Assembly (NCBI GenBank): GCA_030734395.1
Contig: JAUZTG010000029.1
Coordinates: 1,302,001 to 1,366,000 of the forward strand
DNA: 64,000 bases
Origin: Sarocladium kiliense
Taxonomy: Eukaryota; Ascomycota; Sordariomycetes; Hypocreales; Sarocladiaceae
Direction: 5' to 3'
Part shown: positions 10,164 to 20,186 of the stretch, piece by piece
How the letters are laid out: each line of letters starts with the position of its first letter
Position numbering within the stretch: position 1 is the first letter of the stretch
The notes under the pieces: model-generated
Told to the model about the DNA's origin: nothing
The model's database searches: none
The model's input: only the letters and a program-made list of their open reading frames with translations
Position numbers and translations under genes: made by a program

Positions 10164-13100
10164 TCAGATTCCAGATGGGCCACCTCCACCGCCTTGACTC
10201 ATCTTCAGACTCTCCTCCATGGCTCTCCGAAAATCTTCATCCTCATTGCCTTGCTCCGTGCTACCAGCCGGCTTAGCACCCTGACCTCCTTCAAGCTGCT
10301 TCTTGCGGAACTCTTCCTCTGCCAGACTTTGCTTCTTGACATACTCCATCACAATATCTTCTTCCGTCCGTTGACTGTCTTGCTTCTGCGCATCTTGCAT
10401 GGAAGCTTCGATGGCTCGCTTCAGCTCCCCGTCGTCGCCCTCCTCAGCTGGAGCTACTGGGCCATCGGCTTGTGGTGGTTGACCTTCCAGGCTCCTCTGT
10501 AGAGCCTGCTCCACAAGGGTCTGGTATTGCTCGTCCGTGATCTGGTACTCTGGGTCTTTGAAAATCGCGGGGTCCTTCTCATCCTTCTTGGGCAGTGGCT
10601 GAACCTGATCAGGTTGAGGAATGCCAATCCCTCGTTCCTGCATAGCTCGAATGCTCGCACGGATCGCCGCTTCGACCATGACATCTTCCTCAGGGTTACC
10701 ACGCGACGTTTCCTTTACCGACTCGCGAATCGCTTGCTCAAATTCAGGGTCTTCAGATGAGAGCGAGTATAACGACCCTGAGTCCGCCGTTCGAGGCGTG
10801 CTAGTGCCGCTCGCTTTCTGCTTCTTCAGTGCCGCCTTTTGTGCGTGCAGCTTCTTGCGCTCATCGAAGCTCAAGTGGCGAGTATTCCAGAAGCCTGTAC
10901 GCGGCGCATCGCTTTCTGAGATGGCAGATTCGGAATCATCCAAAGCTTTACCTTTCGAGCTGTTGCGGTGGTGGAGGTGACGACGCCCCTCTTTCATCCC
11001 GTAAAAGGGCTTGAGTTCTTCCCGAAGAGCATTCCATCTCACCACAACATCCTCCTTCTCTTCAGGAGTCGCAGTCTCAAGGTCTCCTTTGCCCTGGGCC
11101 ACTCGCGAAGCCGTGATGTAGTTCTGAAGGCTTCGGCCAAACATCTTGTTGACCTCAGCGTTCAGGCCCTGCATAGTGTACGCCGGGATCCCCCATGCTC
11201 CTGACGTCTTGGTTAGCTGAAATCCTCGAAATAGTCAGATCGAAGAATACTTGCCTGCAGCGGGCTTGGTAACAATGCCTGCAAGTCCCTTTCCAATGCC
11301 TTTAACCAATCCTGCTGCACCCTCCTTCTCGGCACCATGAAGTGGCTGCGTGATAAGCCCAGAGATACCATCATAGAGACCAAAGCCGAATTCCCTGCCA
11401 GCGACCTTGAGCCCGGACCGGAAATCGCTAACCTTTTCCTCAGGTCGGACAGTATCATCGTTGTAAAGGCGGGGCATATTTCTGAAGCCTTTGGCGAGGC
11501 CGAGAGTAAAGTTCATGGGAGTTCGAACACCCATGCCGACGATATGGCCTACTCCCTTGCCAGCTTCGATGATAGCCTCAGCACCTACGCATTCTTTTTC
11601 TTGAGGCTTTGGAGCAGATTTCGGTGGCGGGGGTGGTTCGCTTGATACTGGGGTGATTGTGCCAGATGGAGTCTGCTGTCCTGTAGAATCAGAGTCTTGA
11701 TCCTTCAACGACTTAGATGTGATCGAGTCCGTTTCGCCAAGAAGGGTGGAAGAGGTGTCGATAGTGTCGGGCGACGAAACTAGAGACAGGTTCGACCTGG
11801 AGCCTGAGCTTCTAAGCGACCTGCCTCTGAGAGCATCACGCATCGAGCTGCCGCTTGAGGCAGGTTGAGAGTCCTCTCGCTTGAGCTTGTTGGAGTCCTC
11901 ACGGTGGGGGCTGCAGGCTCTGGCAGTCTTGAAAAGCTGGCGCGGCATATCAGCAACGGCGAGTCCAATACCACTGATGTCCATCACCAGAGAACTGGCG
12001 GCTGCCGTGATGGGATCAGGGGGTTGGGATTCCGTCACATATTCCTTCGATCGGTACCTAGTGTCCTGTCAGTGGTGCAAGCATAAAAATGTCTGTGAGA
12101 GCCACTTACAGCTTGAGATCCGAATACTGAATCAATCCTCGGTCGACAAGAACTGTTGCTGCGAGTGGGCTCAGCCTGACCTGGGTGCGTCTAACACGCC
12201 AGACAGCGTTGCGGTGAGGAGCCAGTGCGCATCGCAAGCTATCAATATCCAAATGCTTGTGGAAAAGCTGGCCACCTTCATCCACTCCCTTTTCTGAAGC
12301 AATCTTCTGTCCGAGCTCCTTCGCTCTCTCTTGAGTGTCAGTTTTGAGGCATACCCCAATTGCCTCGGCTAGCTTGTCTGCCGTGAGCTGCTTGAACGGG
12401 ATCGGATCTGGACCGGCGTTGGCTCGAGCAATCATCGACCCCCAGAACGGCTGATCACCGAAGAATGGAACAACCAGCGTAGGCTTTCCAGCTTTGATTC
12501 CAGCGGCTGTCGTTCCGGCACCACCATGATGCACGACTGCTGCCACCTTCTGGAAGAGCCAATCGTGTGGAACATTGCCCAGCATATAGACTCCATTGGG
12601 AACGCCGATATCGTCGGCACCCAGACCTCCCCATCCTTTGGAGACAAGGGCACGAATGCCTGCCTTCTTGACTGCCTCGAATATCATGGTAGTCATGGCG
12701 TTTGGGTCATCAACTACAATGGATCCGAAGCCAATGTAGACTGGTGGCGGCCCGCTGTCAAGGAACTCTGCCAAACTTGGATCTGGAGTAAAAGATGAGG
12801 CGAGATTGAGAAAGTAGAATCCAGAGATATCAAGGGTATTGCCCCAATCGTTTGGCTTAGGAATCAGCGCAGGTGACCTGTTACGACTTGTCAGCAAAGC
12901 TCTATTGGAAAAGCCAGATGACACGACTTACCAACAGTAAGTGTAGGGGACTCGAAGACGGGTCAGGACACCCGGACCTGCAGTCAGGTGCATGTGAGGA
13001 ATGTCAAGAACGTTTTCTCGGAAGCGGTTGATGACATCACCGAGACCTTGCCAGGTCATCATCTCGAGAAGAGTGTAAGATAGGAAATTGGTCAAGACAT

Positions 13101-14155
13101 CATCGGCATTGGACGATTGAATGTTGGCAAGTGGATGTGGAAAAGCTCTTGTTGGTGTCCACGGCATACTGTTTCAGGGATCGTCAGATTGTTTCGTCCT
13201 CACAACCAGAATAGTTTACGTACGTGAACGACATGTGAAGCGGGATGCCGAGTTTCTCAGCAATATGGATGTGCGCAAAGCTTGGGGGGTTTGCGATGAT
13301 GGCATCAGCCACAAAGGGCGCGTCGTCAGCGTTTCCCGGCAGATCCTCATGAGGGTTGAAGATAGCACCTCTAGCATGAGGTTTCGGTGCAGGGCCAAGC
13401 CCGTTGCCAGCCTCAATGCATGACCGCCAACAGCCAACGAGCATAGTGGCAATGCCCTTACGGCGCTTGCTGACTTCACCACTTTTGACAGCTTCGAAGC
13501 CGGGCATCAGACCAGGATGTTTGACCATGAAGGCCATGAGCTCAGCGGGGTCTCCTCCGATGCTGAAGAACTCCAGACCATTCTCCTCAACGAAGTTCTG
13601 AAAAGTAGGATGGGTGGCGACGCGAACACGATGACCGTACGTCTCTTTCAAGACCTGGCCGAGGGCAATAAAGGGCTGGACATCGCCGCGGGAGCCAACG
13701 ATCTGGATAACAATATTGAGCTTTGGTGGAGGGTCCTGACCAGGTCTCCCACCAAGGCTTGGAGGAATGTACCCAGGGGGTAAAGTCGGCTCACGCTGGA
13801 GCTGTCGTTGGATGACTGGCCGTAGAAGATCAGCTAAGCGGTTGTTCTTGGTGTTAATGTTGATAGCAACACGTCCATCATCTGGAAAATGGTCAGTCTT
13901 CTAAGTTGAGTCTTGAGCGAGTGTCATCGACAGACCTGTTACACGAGCGCCTGCGTCCAAACCAGGCTGGCTGAAGTGCATCTGGTCATGAGAGTCCCCA
14001 TAAGCTGGAGGCGCATCACGATCAGGCTCTAGTGGCGGGATGGCGAGATTCTCTTCAGCCAGAGCGGCTGCAACGCTGCTTGAGGGTGCATTTTCGAGCT
14101 GTTCCGCAGAGCCAGGCGACTGCGCCTGCTCTCGCTTCGCATCGAGAACAACCAT
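10164..14155 (-). CDS. Sterol glucosyltransferase (GT28) with UIM-like tail, 1240 aa
   Basis: Predicted exons, 5' to 3' on the minus strand: 14155-13936, 13881-13224, 13168-12932, 12877-12110, 12057-11255 and 11200-10164. All phases agree. The N-terminal GT28 domain is seen at IVIQIVGSRGDVQPF. The C-terminal sugar-nucleotide site is HHGGAGTTAAGIKAGKPTLV near residue 490, followed by FGDQPFWG. This matches UDP-glucose:sterol 3-beta-glucosyltransferases, which glucosylate ergosterol. It lacks the GRAM and PH domains of Atg26, so it is not Atg26 itself. After a Ser-rich linker there is a conserved glycine-rich segment (about 790-900). The last 200 residues carry five UIM-like helices (for example EFEQAIRESV, LKRAIEASMQDA, DFRRAMEESLKM). 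Intron 5 uses a GC donor (CAG|GCAAGT); no GT alternative keeps frame. Confidence 0.9.
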
Positions 14156-15382
14156 TTTGAATGGCGGTGCAGCAGTGTCGTCGTTCAGAATGTCATGTGC
14201 AGGTTTGGGGTGAGGGGTATCGATACAAAGCAGTAAGCAGTAGATGGAGTGAAGGTCGTGAAGCTGAAGACGCCGGAATGTCTACAAGGCTAAACAAGAG
14301 ATGAATGATCGAATGGCTGCTTACACAGCAGGTTCGAAGAATAGATGATGATGAAACGCGAGGCCGCCTATGTTGAGGTGGACTGGCGATTTGGGGCAAG
14401 CTGGCTCTCTTATGATGTGGCGATGGTGGGGTGCAGTGTAGCGAGGGAGCAAACAAAACGCCGTTGTTGATCTAGCTCTGTTGCGCGTTCAGGAACTTGT
14501 TATCTCACTCAGCCACAACCTGGACTCGCCGACGGAGTGACGAGAGAGCAGAAAAGGATGAGACGAGGGTTGAAATGGCTCGTACAGCATTCAGTCAGCC
14601 CAGACGGGTAGTGATGCGTACTTCCTCTGGGCCAGAGACCCGGTGCACGCTCTCAGTCAGTAAGTCTCCATGATCGGGGTGCTTGTGTAGCCCGCTGTTA
14701 CTAGAGCACTAGGTACCCTTCCTTAGCCGCGACCTCAGGGCCGCCAGTGGCCAGGTCCCAGTCCCTGGAATCCGAGTTCCTTGAATCAGTAATGAAAGCT
14801 TGTTACCTCTAGACCTCTAGCACATGCAAAACCCACTGGCAGAGGGGGCGGTTTGGGGGGGATGCTCGTAAACCACAGGGGGACGCTGGCGGATTCCCTG
14901 TTTGCCCCGCACCGATGACCTCAGCACCTCTGGCCCAGACCCCAGACCTCCAGAGCGACTCCAGCCATCGTCAACCCCGTCGGCGACTCTGGAAGCTTGC
15001 GAACGCCGATCACGCCGCTTTGACTGACACGTGATGAGCATCATGTGTTTAACCAAGTTGTCTGGACAGGGTTTGTAGACCATCATGCGCATCCTGAACC
15101 GAACAAGCTTTCCACAGCTTCCGTAGAATGAGCCGAGTGCAATCAAGCCCTTGTCGAAGGCCCAGGGGTGGTGTCCCTTACTCAGCTCTTCAATGTGAGC
15201 CCAAGGAAGGCAGTTCGCAGCTCCTTTTTCGTCTACGCACATGATTGGATCTTGACAAAACTTCCAATATTGGGTCGTCAAATCTGAGCTCCTTACCAGG
15301 GGCGATGGCCACCAGGAACTCTTGTGGCCCTTCTAGCCAGTTATCAGTGATGCAACCACGAGCGCCATTGAATACGTCCTAC
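14156..15382. other. Intergenic region, promoter of sterol glucosyltransferase
   Basis: The proximal part (14156-14500) should be the promoter and leader of the glucosyltransferase gene. A 154-residue minus-strand frame at 14817-15281 exists, but I recognise no domain and its C-terminal half is Pro/Arg/Ser-rich, so it is not called. No repeats were noticed. Confidence 0.4.
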
Positions 15383-16252
15383 TTAAGACAGCTCTAACCT
15401 CATCTGCCACAGCTTGATTCCAATCATCTCAACTCCCAGCGGCGCCAGTGACTTTGCGAAACCCTCGCCGCTCTCGCGCGGGAAGATCGGCTTAGCCATA
15501 AACTTTTTGTCGGGGTACTTGGCCATCACCGCCTCAGCAAGTCGCCTCCCTTGGCCTCGACCTCTCCACTCAGGTTTAACAATAAAGCAGAATACCAATA
15601 TAGTGTCCGAGTCGTCTGTAGGCTCTTTGATAGCGCAGTATGCATGGTCGAGACGGAATCCCAATCCTGGGTCCGCTAGCTTGACCATTCCTCTAGCTTG
15701 CCATGGAAGGTCGGCCGAAGCATGAGCTGTGAGAATAGCGTCTACTTCTTCCACAGAGCATAGTTGAAGATCAGGATGCGTATTGGGTGCCGCCGATGAT
15801 ACCTCTGTTTTCTGCCATCCAACCATTTCACTGTGCTTGGCGAACCCGGCGCGTGTGTAAAGCTTGACTCCGCGCTCATTCCCCTGAATGCACTCGAGTT
15901 CCAACAGTCGAGTGCCCCGTTTCCTTTCTGCCACGATGACAACCTGCAGCGCTTTTGATCCTGTGCCTCTGCCCTGGACGCTTGGCACTACCCCCATGGA
16001 AGTTACACGGGCCTCGCCGGGACGGTCGTCTCGAACGGAGAGGAGCACGAATGCAACCGGGTCGGTGCCTTCATCTGTAGATGACGGATAGAATACGTGA
16101 CTGATAGATGGGGCAACGAAGTTTGCCGGGAACCAGGCTTCGACCGTCTCTGGGGTGAACTGCACGGGAGCTCCGATGTAGCCTTCGAACGATGCATTGA
16201 CCAGTTTTGAGAGCTCCTCCCACGAGCATTCTGAGGCCGGTTTTGAATACAT
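15383..16252 (-). CDS. Tandem GNAT-like N-acetyltransferase, 289 aa
   Basis: An uninterrupted minus-strand frame. The first in-frame ATG is at 16250-16252 (MYSKPASECSW); the frame is open further upstream but without ATG. Residues about 65-140 form a GNAT fold with the acetyl-CoA loop QGRGTGSKAL (Q/R-x-x-G-x-G) after VTSMGVVPS, then the LELECIQGNERGVKLYTRAGF segment characteristic of the fold's beta5-alpha4. A second, weaker copy follows in the C-terminal half: FIVKPEWRGRGQGRRLAEAV. This two-GNAT arrangement resembles fungal and bacterial double-GNAT acetyltransferases. The substrate cannot be told from sequence. Confidence 0.82.
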   Translation of the reverse strand: MYSKPASECSWEELSKLVNASFEGYIGAPVQFTPETVEAWFPANFVAPSISHVFYPSSTDEGTDPVAFVLLSVRDDRPGEARVTSMGVVPSVQGRGTGSKALQVVIVAERKRGTRLLELECIQGNERGVKLYTRAGFAKHSEMVGWQKTEVSSAAPNTHPDLQLCSVEEVDAILTAHASADLPWQARGMVKLADPGLGFRLDHAYCAIKEPTDDSDTILVFCFIVKPEWRGRGQGRRLAEAVMAKYPDKKFMAKPIFPRESGEGFAKSLAPLGVEMIGIKLWQMRLELS

Positions 16253-16859
16253 TAGAAAAACTACTTCTGCGGTCGTCAGAATAGAGTCCAAGTGGCGAGA
16301 ATATGATACTCAGTCTTGGTCTTGTGCGTGCGATGTTGTGTCGAGAGTAAGCTCATGGCTTTCTGAAATCCACACACTTTATAGGAATGACTTAGGCCGA
16401 ATGAAGGAGGTAGTTATGCGGGTCAGCCGTAGGATGACCTGGATATCGGGTACAGCTCCCAAAAGATCCCCGATCATGGTCAGTTGCGTTTTATCCATAC
16501 CATGTCCACGTTGACCCTTTGTTATAAGACTTATCATACTCTTGGAATGTCAGGGCAGCTGGTCGTATGGTGGGAATACGCTCTATGTCGATTGTCCGCT
16601 CTCACTGGTGAGCTCAAGTCGAGTGGTTTGGCGTGCTGTCAGTGTATGGTGTATGTGGTATATTACAATTGACTCCCCGCGAACAGCTCATTTAGATCTG
16701 CGATAAATTGCCATAACCTGCTGCCCGCCATGGGCTGACCGAGGCCTGTTTCACCGTGCCCTTTGCGCAAGTCATCGCGTCAAGTTTTCGGCCCCATCTA
16801 CACCTCGAAGCTGTCCGTCATTCCCAAAAATTCACGTTCCCTCGTCTATAACTCGTTCC
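16253..16859. other. Intergenic gap between GNAT and Sec61 beta genes
   Basis: Both neighbours are on the minus strand, so this contains the GNAT promoter and the SEC61 beta 3' UTR. No other feature was recognised. Confidence 0.4.
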
Positions 16860-17478
16860 TTAGCTGGAGAAGCGGCGGGTGATCTTGGCGATAACTGTAC
16901 GGAATTAGTAGAGGACTTGCATTGATGTTGGATATTGTACGCAACATACTGTGAAGAGCAACAACGCTGAAGATGAATACAAGAGACAGAACAAGGACAA
17001 CAACAGGGTCGACCTTGAGGCCGGGAGACTCGTCAGTGTACAGCCCTGGGAAAGCAGTTAGCATTTGGCCCCTACTCTCGTTGATGGTGGCAATGAAGAG
17101 GGTGGCGGTCGTACTCAGCATGGTGCTTGTTGAGCCACCGGCACCGGCCGCGCGTGTGCTACTAGGGCGAGCATTGGCGATCTTCTCCTTCTGATCAGCG
17201 GCAGCGCGGCGTCGGATCGCAGTTCGTGGTCCGCCGGGAGGGGTTGGAGAGCCAGGACGACCGGTGCTGGCGCCGCTGGACACGCCAGGAGCGTTGCCGA
17301 CAGGCGAGGAGGGACGAGGAGAGGACTTCCGGAATCAATGTTAGCCTGACGTATTCAAAAATTCGCAGCTTGCCGCAATCCAACAAGTCAATCGCAAACT
17401 TGAGAAGCTTCACGCGCGTGCACGTGGAAGGTCGCTGAGCTGGGAAGCCATCCGCCAGAGAGGAGAGTTGCATACCAT
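16860..17478 (-). CDS. Sec61 translocon beta subunit, 114 aa
   Basis: Predicted exons: 17478-17476 (the ATG alone), 17325-17115, 17045-16950 and 16894-16860. Phases agree and the product is 114 residues. The N-terminal cytosolic part is Pro/Ser-rich, followed by the family signature RRRAAADQKEKIANARPSS. Then come GSTSTML, the juxtamembrane LYTDESPGLKVDP and one C-terminal membrane helix (VVVLVLSLVFIFSVVALH) ending in a short basic tail. It is the small tail-anchored subunit of the ER protein-conducting channel (yeast Sbh1). The first coding exon holding only the ATG makes the start easy to miss; the frame upstream of 17283 has no ATG, and the splice GTATGC...GGAAG|TCC restores one. Confidence 0.9.
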
Positions 17479-18598
17479 CGTGGAATGAATTAACCGGCTG
17501 TGATACAATTGGCGACAACAGGATCACTGCAGGATTCTGTGCGTCGGAGGAAACGAAAGGAACAAGGAGAGATGGGCTGGTGTATGAAGGCAAGAGAGGT
17601 GAGCGAGCTGTCAAGCGAACCACAGGGTCCCTACCACCCCCAGCCCCATTTGAGGCCACAGTCGCGGAAAGGAGAGCTGGCCCCACGGCGCAACGTTCTT
17701 CCGCAACCCCAACTCACATCCCCAGGTCTGGACTCCCCAGTGCATTCCAGACCTTCCTGGGTTTGGAGAGACCCAAACTGCCGTGACTGGATAAGATATC
17801 AAGGACATGGATTCTCTACAGTTGTTGTTCCGGGTCACAGATTTTAGATACATCCAGATCCTTAGGCCTGACCTTGCAACCATGTATTGTATCTCGGAAA
17901 CTATGCTATCTCACCGATTCCACCCAGGCCATCCCATATATGTCCTCATCCGACATCTTCCATCGCTTGAGTCCGCTAGCAGTCTCGCTTCCACGCTTCA
18001 TCGTATATATCTTGACAAAAAGGTTTTAACGGCACAGAGAATAGAAGAAGGACTCCTCAAAAATGAATCAGTGAAACAAAAGAAAAGCAGGTTTTCCACA
18101 CGAAAGGGCTGCTTGCCAACCCAACCAAGCTGCAAAGCACCTTGAAGCAACATGATCTTTCGACTTTATACCGGGCGTCCAACCGGTGTCGCCCATGCAT
18201 CGCCATGCAAGCTCAGAATCTGTCGCCTTCCGCTAGACGGCAGCACACACCCGATCAGCTCCACCCAGCCAAACAAACAAACACCGCGCAGGAGCAGTCC
18301 GCATTTTTTTGCGGACGCGATCCGTCCGCGTGTTCAACCCACGAATAAGCTGGCCACTTCACCAGTGGCCATGAACTTCCACGGATCACAACCAGTCAGC
18401 GTACTGCATCCCGTGCGTCGGGGATCCTGGGCGGTGTTGCTGTGGCTTCTTATATGTAATTAAACAGTAGTACATCTACTCCCGTCAGACGAAAACTGGA
18501 CCAAACGCCGTGCGCTATGTGATGACTCGCAATGCGGAATGTGAACTGTGCGCTTCAAATGCCGAGGACCATGAGAGGGTATCGTCAAATGTCTGTCT
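17479..18598. other. Intergenic region upstream of Sec61 beta
   Basis: About 1.1 kb between the SEC61 beta start and the 3' end of the Psr1-like phosphatase gene, both on the minus strand. It contains the SEC61 beta promoter and 5' UTR. No gene, RNA or repeat was recognised. Confidence 0.4.
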
Positions 18599-20186
18599 TT
18601 AAAGTGTCACATCCAGCACAAGGCTGACATCAGCGACATTCGGCCCTGCGAGATCCTCTAGTACAGGGATCAGATCCAGGAGCTCGTTGTCATGTGCATC
18701 TGAAAACCAGCTGCTGATGGGAACGGCGTGTTGCGGATGGAATATGTAAGATGTAGGAGAGTTGTCGATGATGATTGTGTCTTTGAGGTCACGTCCGACC
18801 TGGGAAAGGTCCTTGACGTAGTTGCCTTGATGGTTATAGCAACTCTCGCGGAAGAGTCGGTGGTGAACAACCTTGTGAATGTCAAGCTGGTCGAGGAGAG
18901 GGTCGCCGTACTAAGTAAAATCTGTAAGTACGTGCACCCCAGTCAAACCAAGACATTGTATCCTTACCTTAGAGACAGACGCTGTGAAGACAACCACTTC
19001 GTAGAGTTCGCCAACCCTCTTCATGAACTCATCAACGCCCGGGCGCTTGATCACATATACGTTGTGGTAGTTACCCTCAATCTCGACTGGTATCGTGAAA
19101 TCTGCTTGGTGGAGGATCTGTTGTAAGAGTTTAGCGGCCGCCGTCAGATAGGGTTACATCTGACATCCATACCTTGAATGAGCTGTGGACGAGCGTCTCG
19201 TCCAGGTCTAGAACGAGGCACTTCCTTCCCCGATGCTCCGGCCGGATTGGTCCCAACAGCGCTTTTTGTGGCTCCCCTGCAGACGGCACGTCCTCGGTCG
19301 CGGGTGTCACTGCGGTAGGACTGTGACCTGCCGGTGGCGGCGGAGGAGGTATTGTCCTCGATCCAGGGTCCTCATTCGCTTGTGTGATGATTGATGCCTG
19401 CGGATCCTCTGGCGGTACATCGTCCATGGCAGTATCATTCTCCGCAGCGGCCTTACTGCTTGCTTGAGGCTCTTCATCAACTGAAAGAGTCTTTGGCGGG
19501 TCAACTGTCACCGCGGGAGGATTGGCATCTCGATCCTCATTCTCAGCGACAGTAATTTGGTCGTGGCCATTGCCCGGCTGTGTGCGCTGTTCACGCGTTG
19601 ATGCTGTGCCTTGTGGTTGACTCTCTTTCTCATTGTGTGGCTTGTTCAGCTGCTCATCCTGCTGTGCTGGTGCTTTGGACGTCGTGGGTCGCTGAGGCAG
19701 CCTGTCGAGCTTGTGAACGTTCTCCGTCTCCTCGTCGCCGCTGTTGGATGTATCAGGTGAGACACAGCACCCGAAGAGAGAGAACAAGCCGCCTTTCCTC
19801 TTCTTTGGCGGGTTTGTAGATGGAGAATTTGGCTGCGTATTGCCCGCCGTATTAGTAGGCTCGGTATCACCACCTGTGCGGTTGCTCGAAGCGCTTCCAT
19901 TCCGTTGACGACCGGTTGTGCTGCCTTTTGAATCTTTCGAACGCTCGCTGACGCTATTCCGGGACTCGCTGACCGTCGCCCCACTCAGGCCAGTCGATGT
20001 TGGTGACGATTGGTTTTTCTGTGATGATGATCGCGAAGGGACCTGCAGGAACCCTCGTCCCTTCTTGGATCCTCCACCGTCTTCAGGTGAGAGCAACTCG
20101 GTATCTTGCGCGATATCGGATGCCACAGGAGCGATATCCGGGTGCGCATCAGCGCTCACGCTTCCAGTTGGTGCCTTTTCAGTCAT
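18599..20186 (-). CDS. Psr1/Psr2-like FCP/SCP-family phosphatase, 491 aa
   Basis: Exons 20186-19173, 19117-18968 and 18910-18599 join in phase 0 at GTATGG...CAG and GTAAGG...TAG. The C-terminal 170 residues are a complete NLI-IF/FCP catalytic domain: LVLDLDETLVHSS (the DxDxT nucleophile motif), then VIKRPGVDEFM, VVVFTASVSKYGDPLLD, HRLFRESC, VKDLSQVGRDL and the second Asp motif IIIDNSPTSY. The N-terminal 310 residues are a disordered Ser/Thr/Pro/Gln-rich region. It includes GGLFSLFGCCVS, a Cys pair like the palmitoylation site of yeast Psr1/Psr2, which are plasma-membrane phosphatases in the salt and general stress response. Here the Cys pair is internal (about residue 140) rather than near the N-terminus. 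Membrane attachment is inference. Confidence 0.88.

Noticed and set aside
14817..15281. Minus-strand frame of 154 codons
   Set aside because: The N-terminal half (with CVDEKGAANCLPWAHIEE) looks faintly protein-like, but no domain was recognised and the C-terminal half is random-looking. Not supported as a gene.
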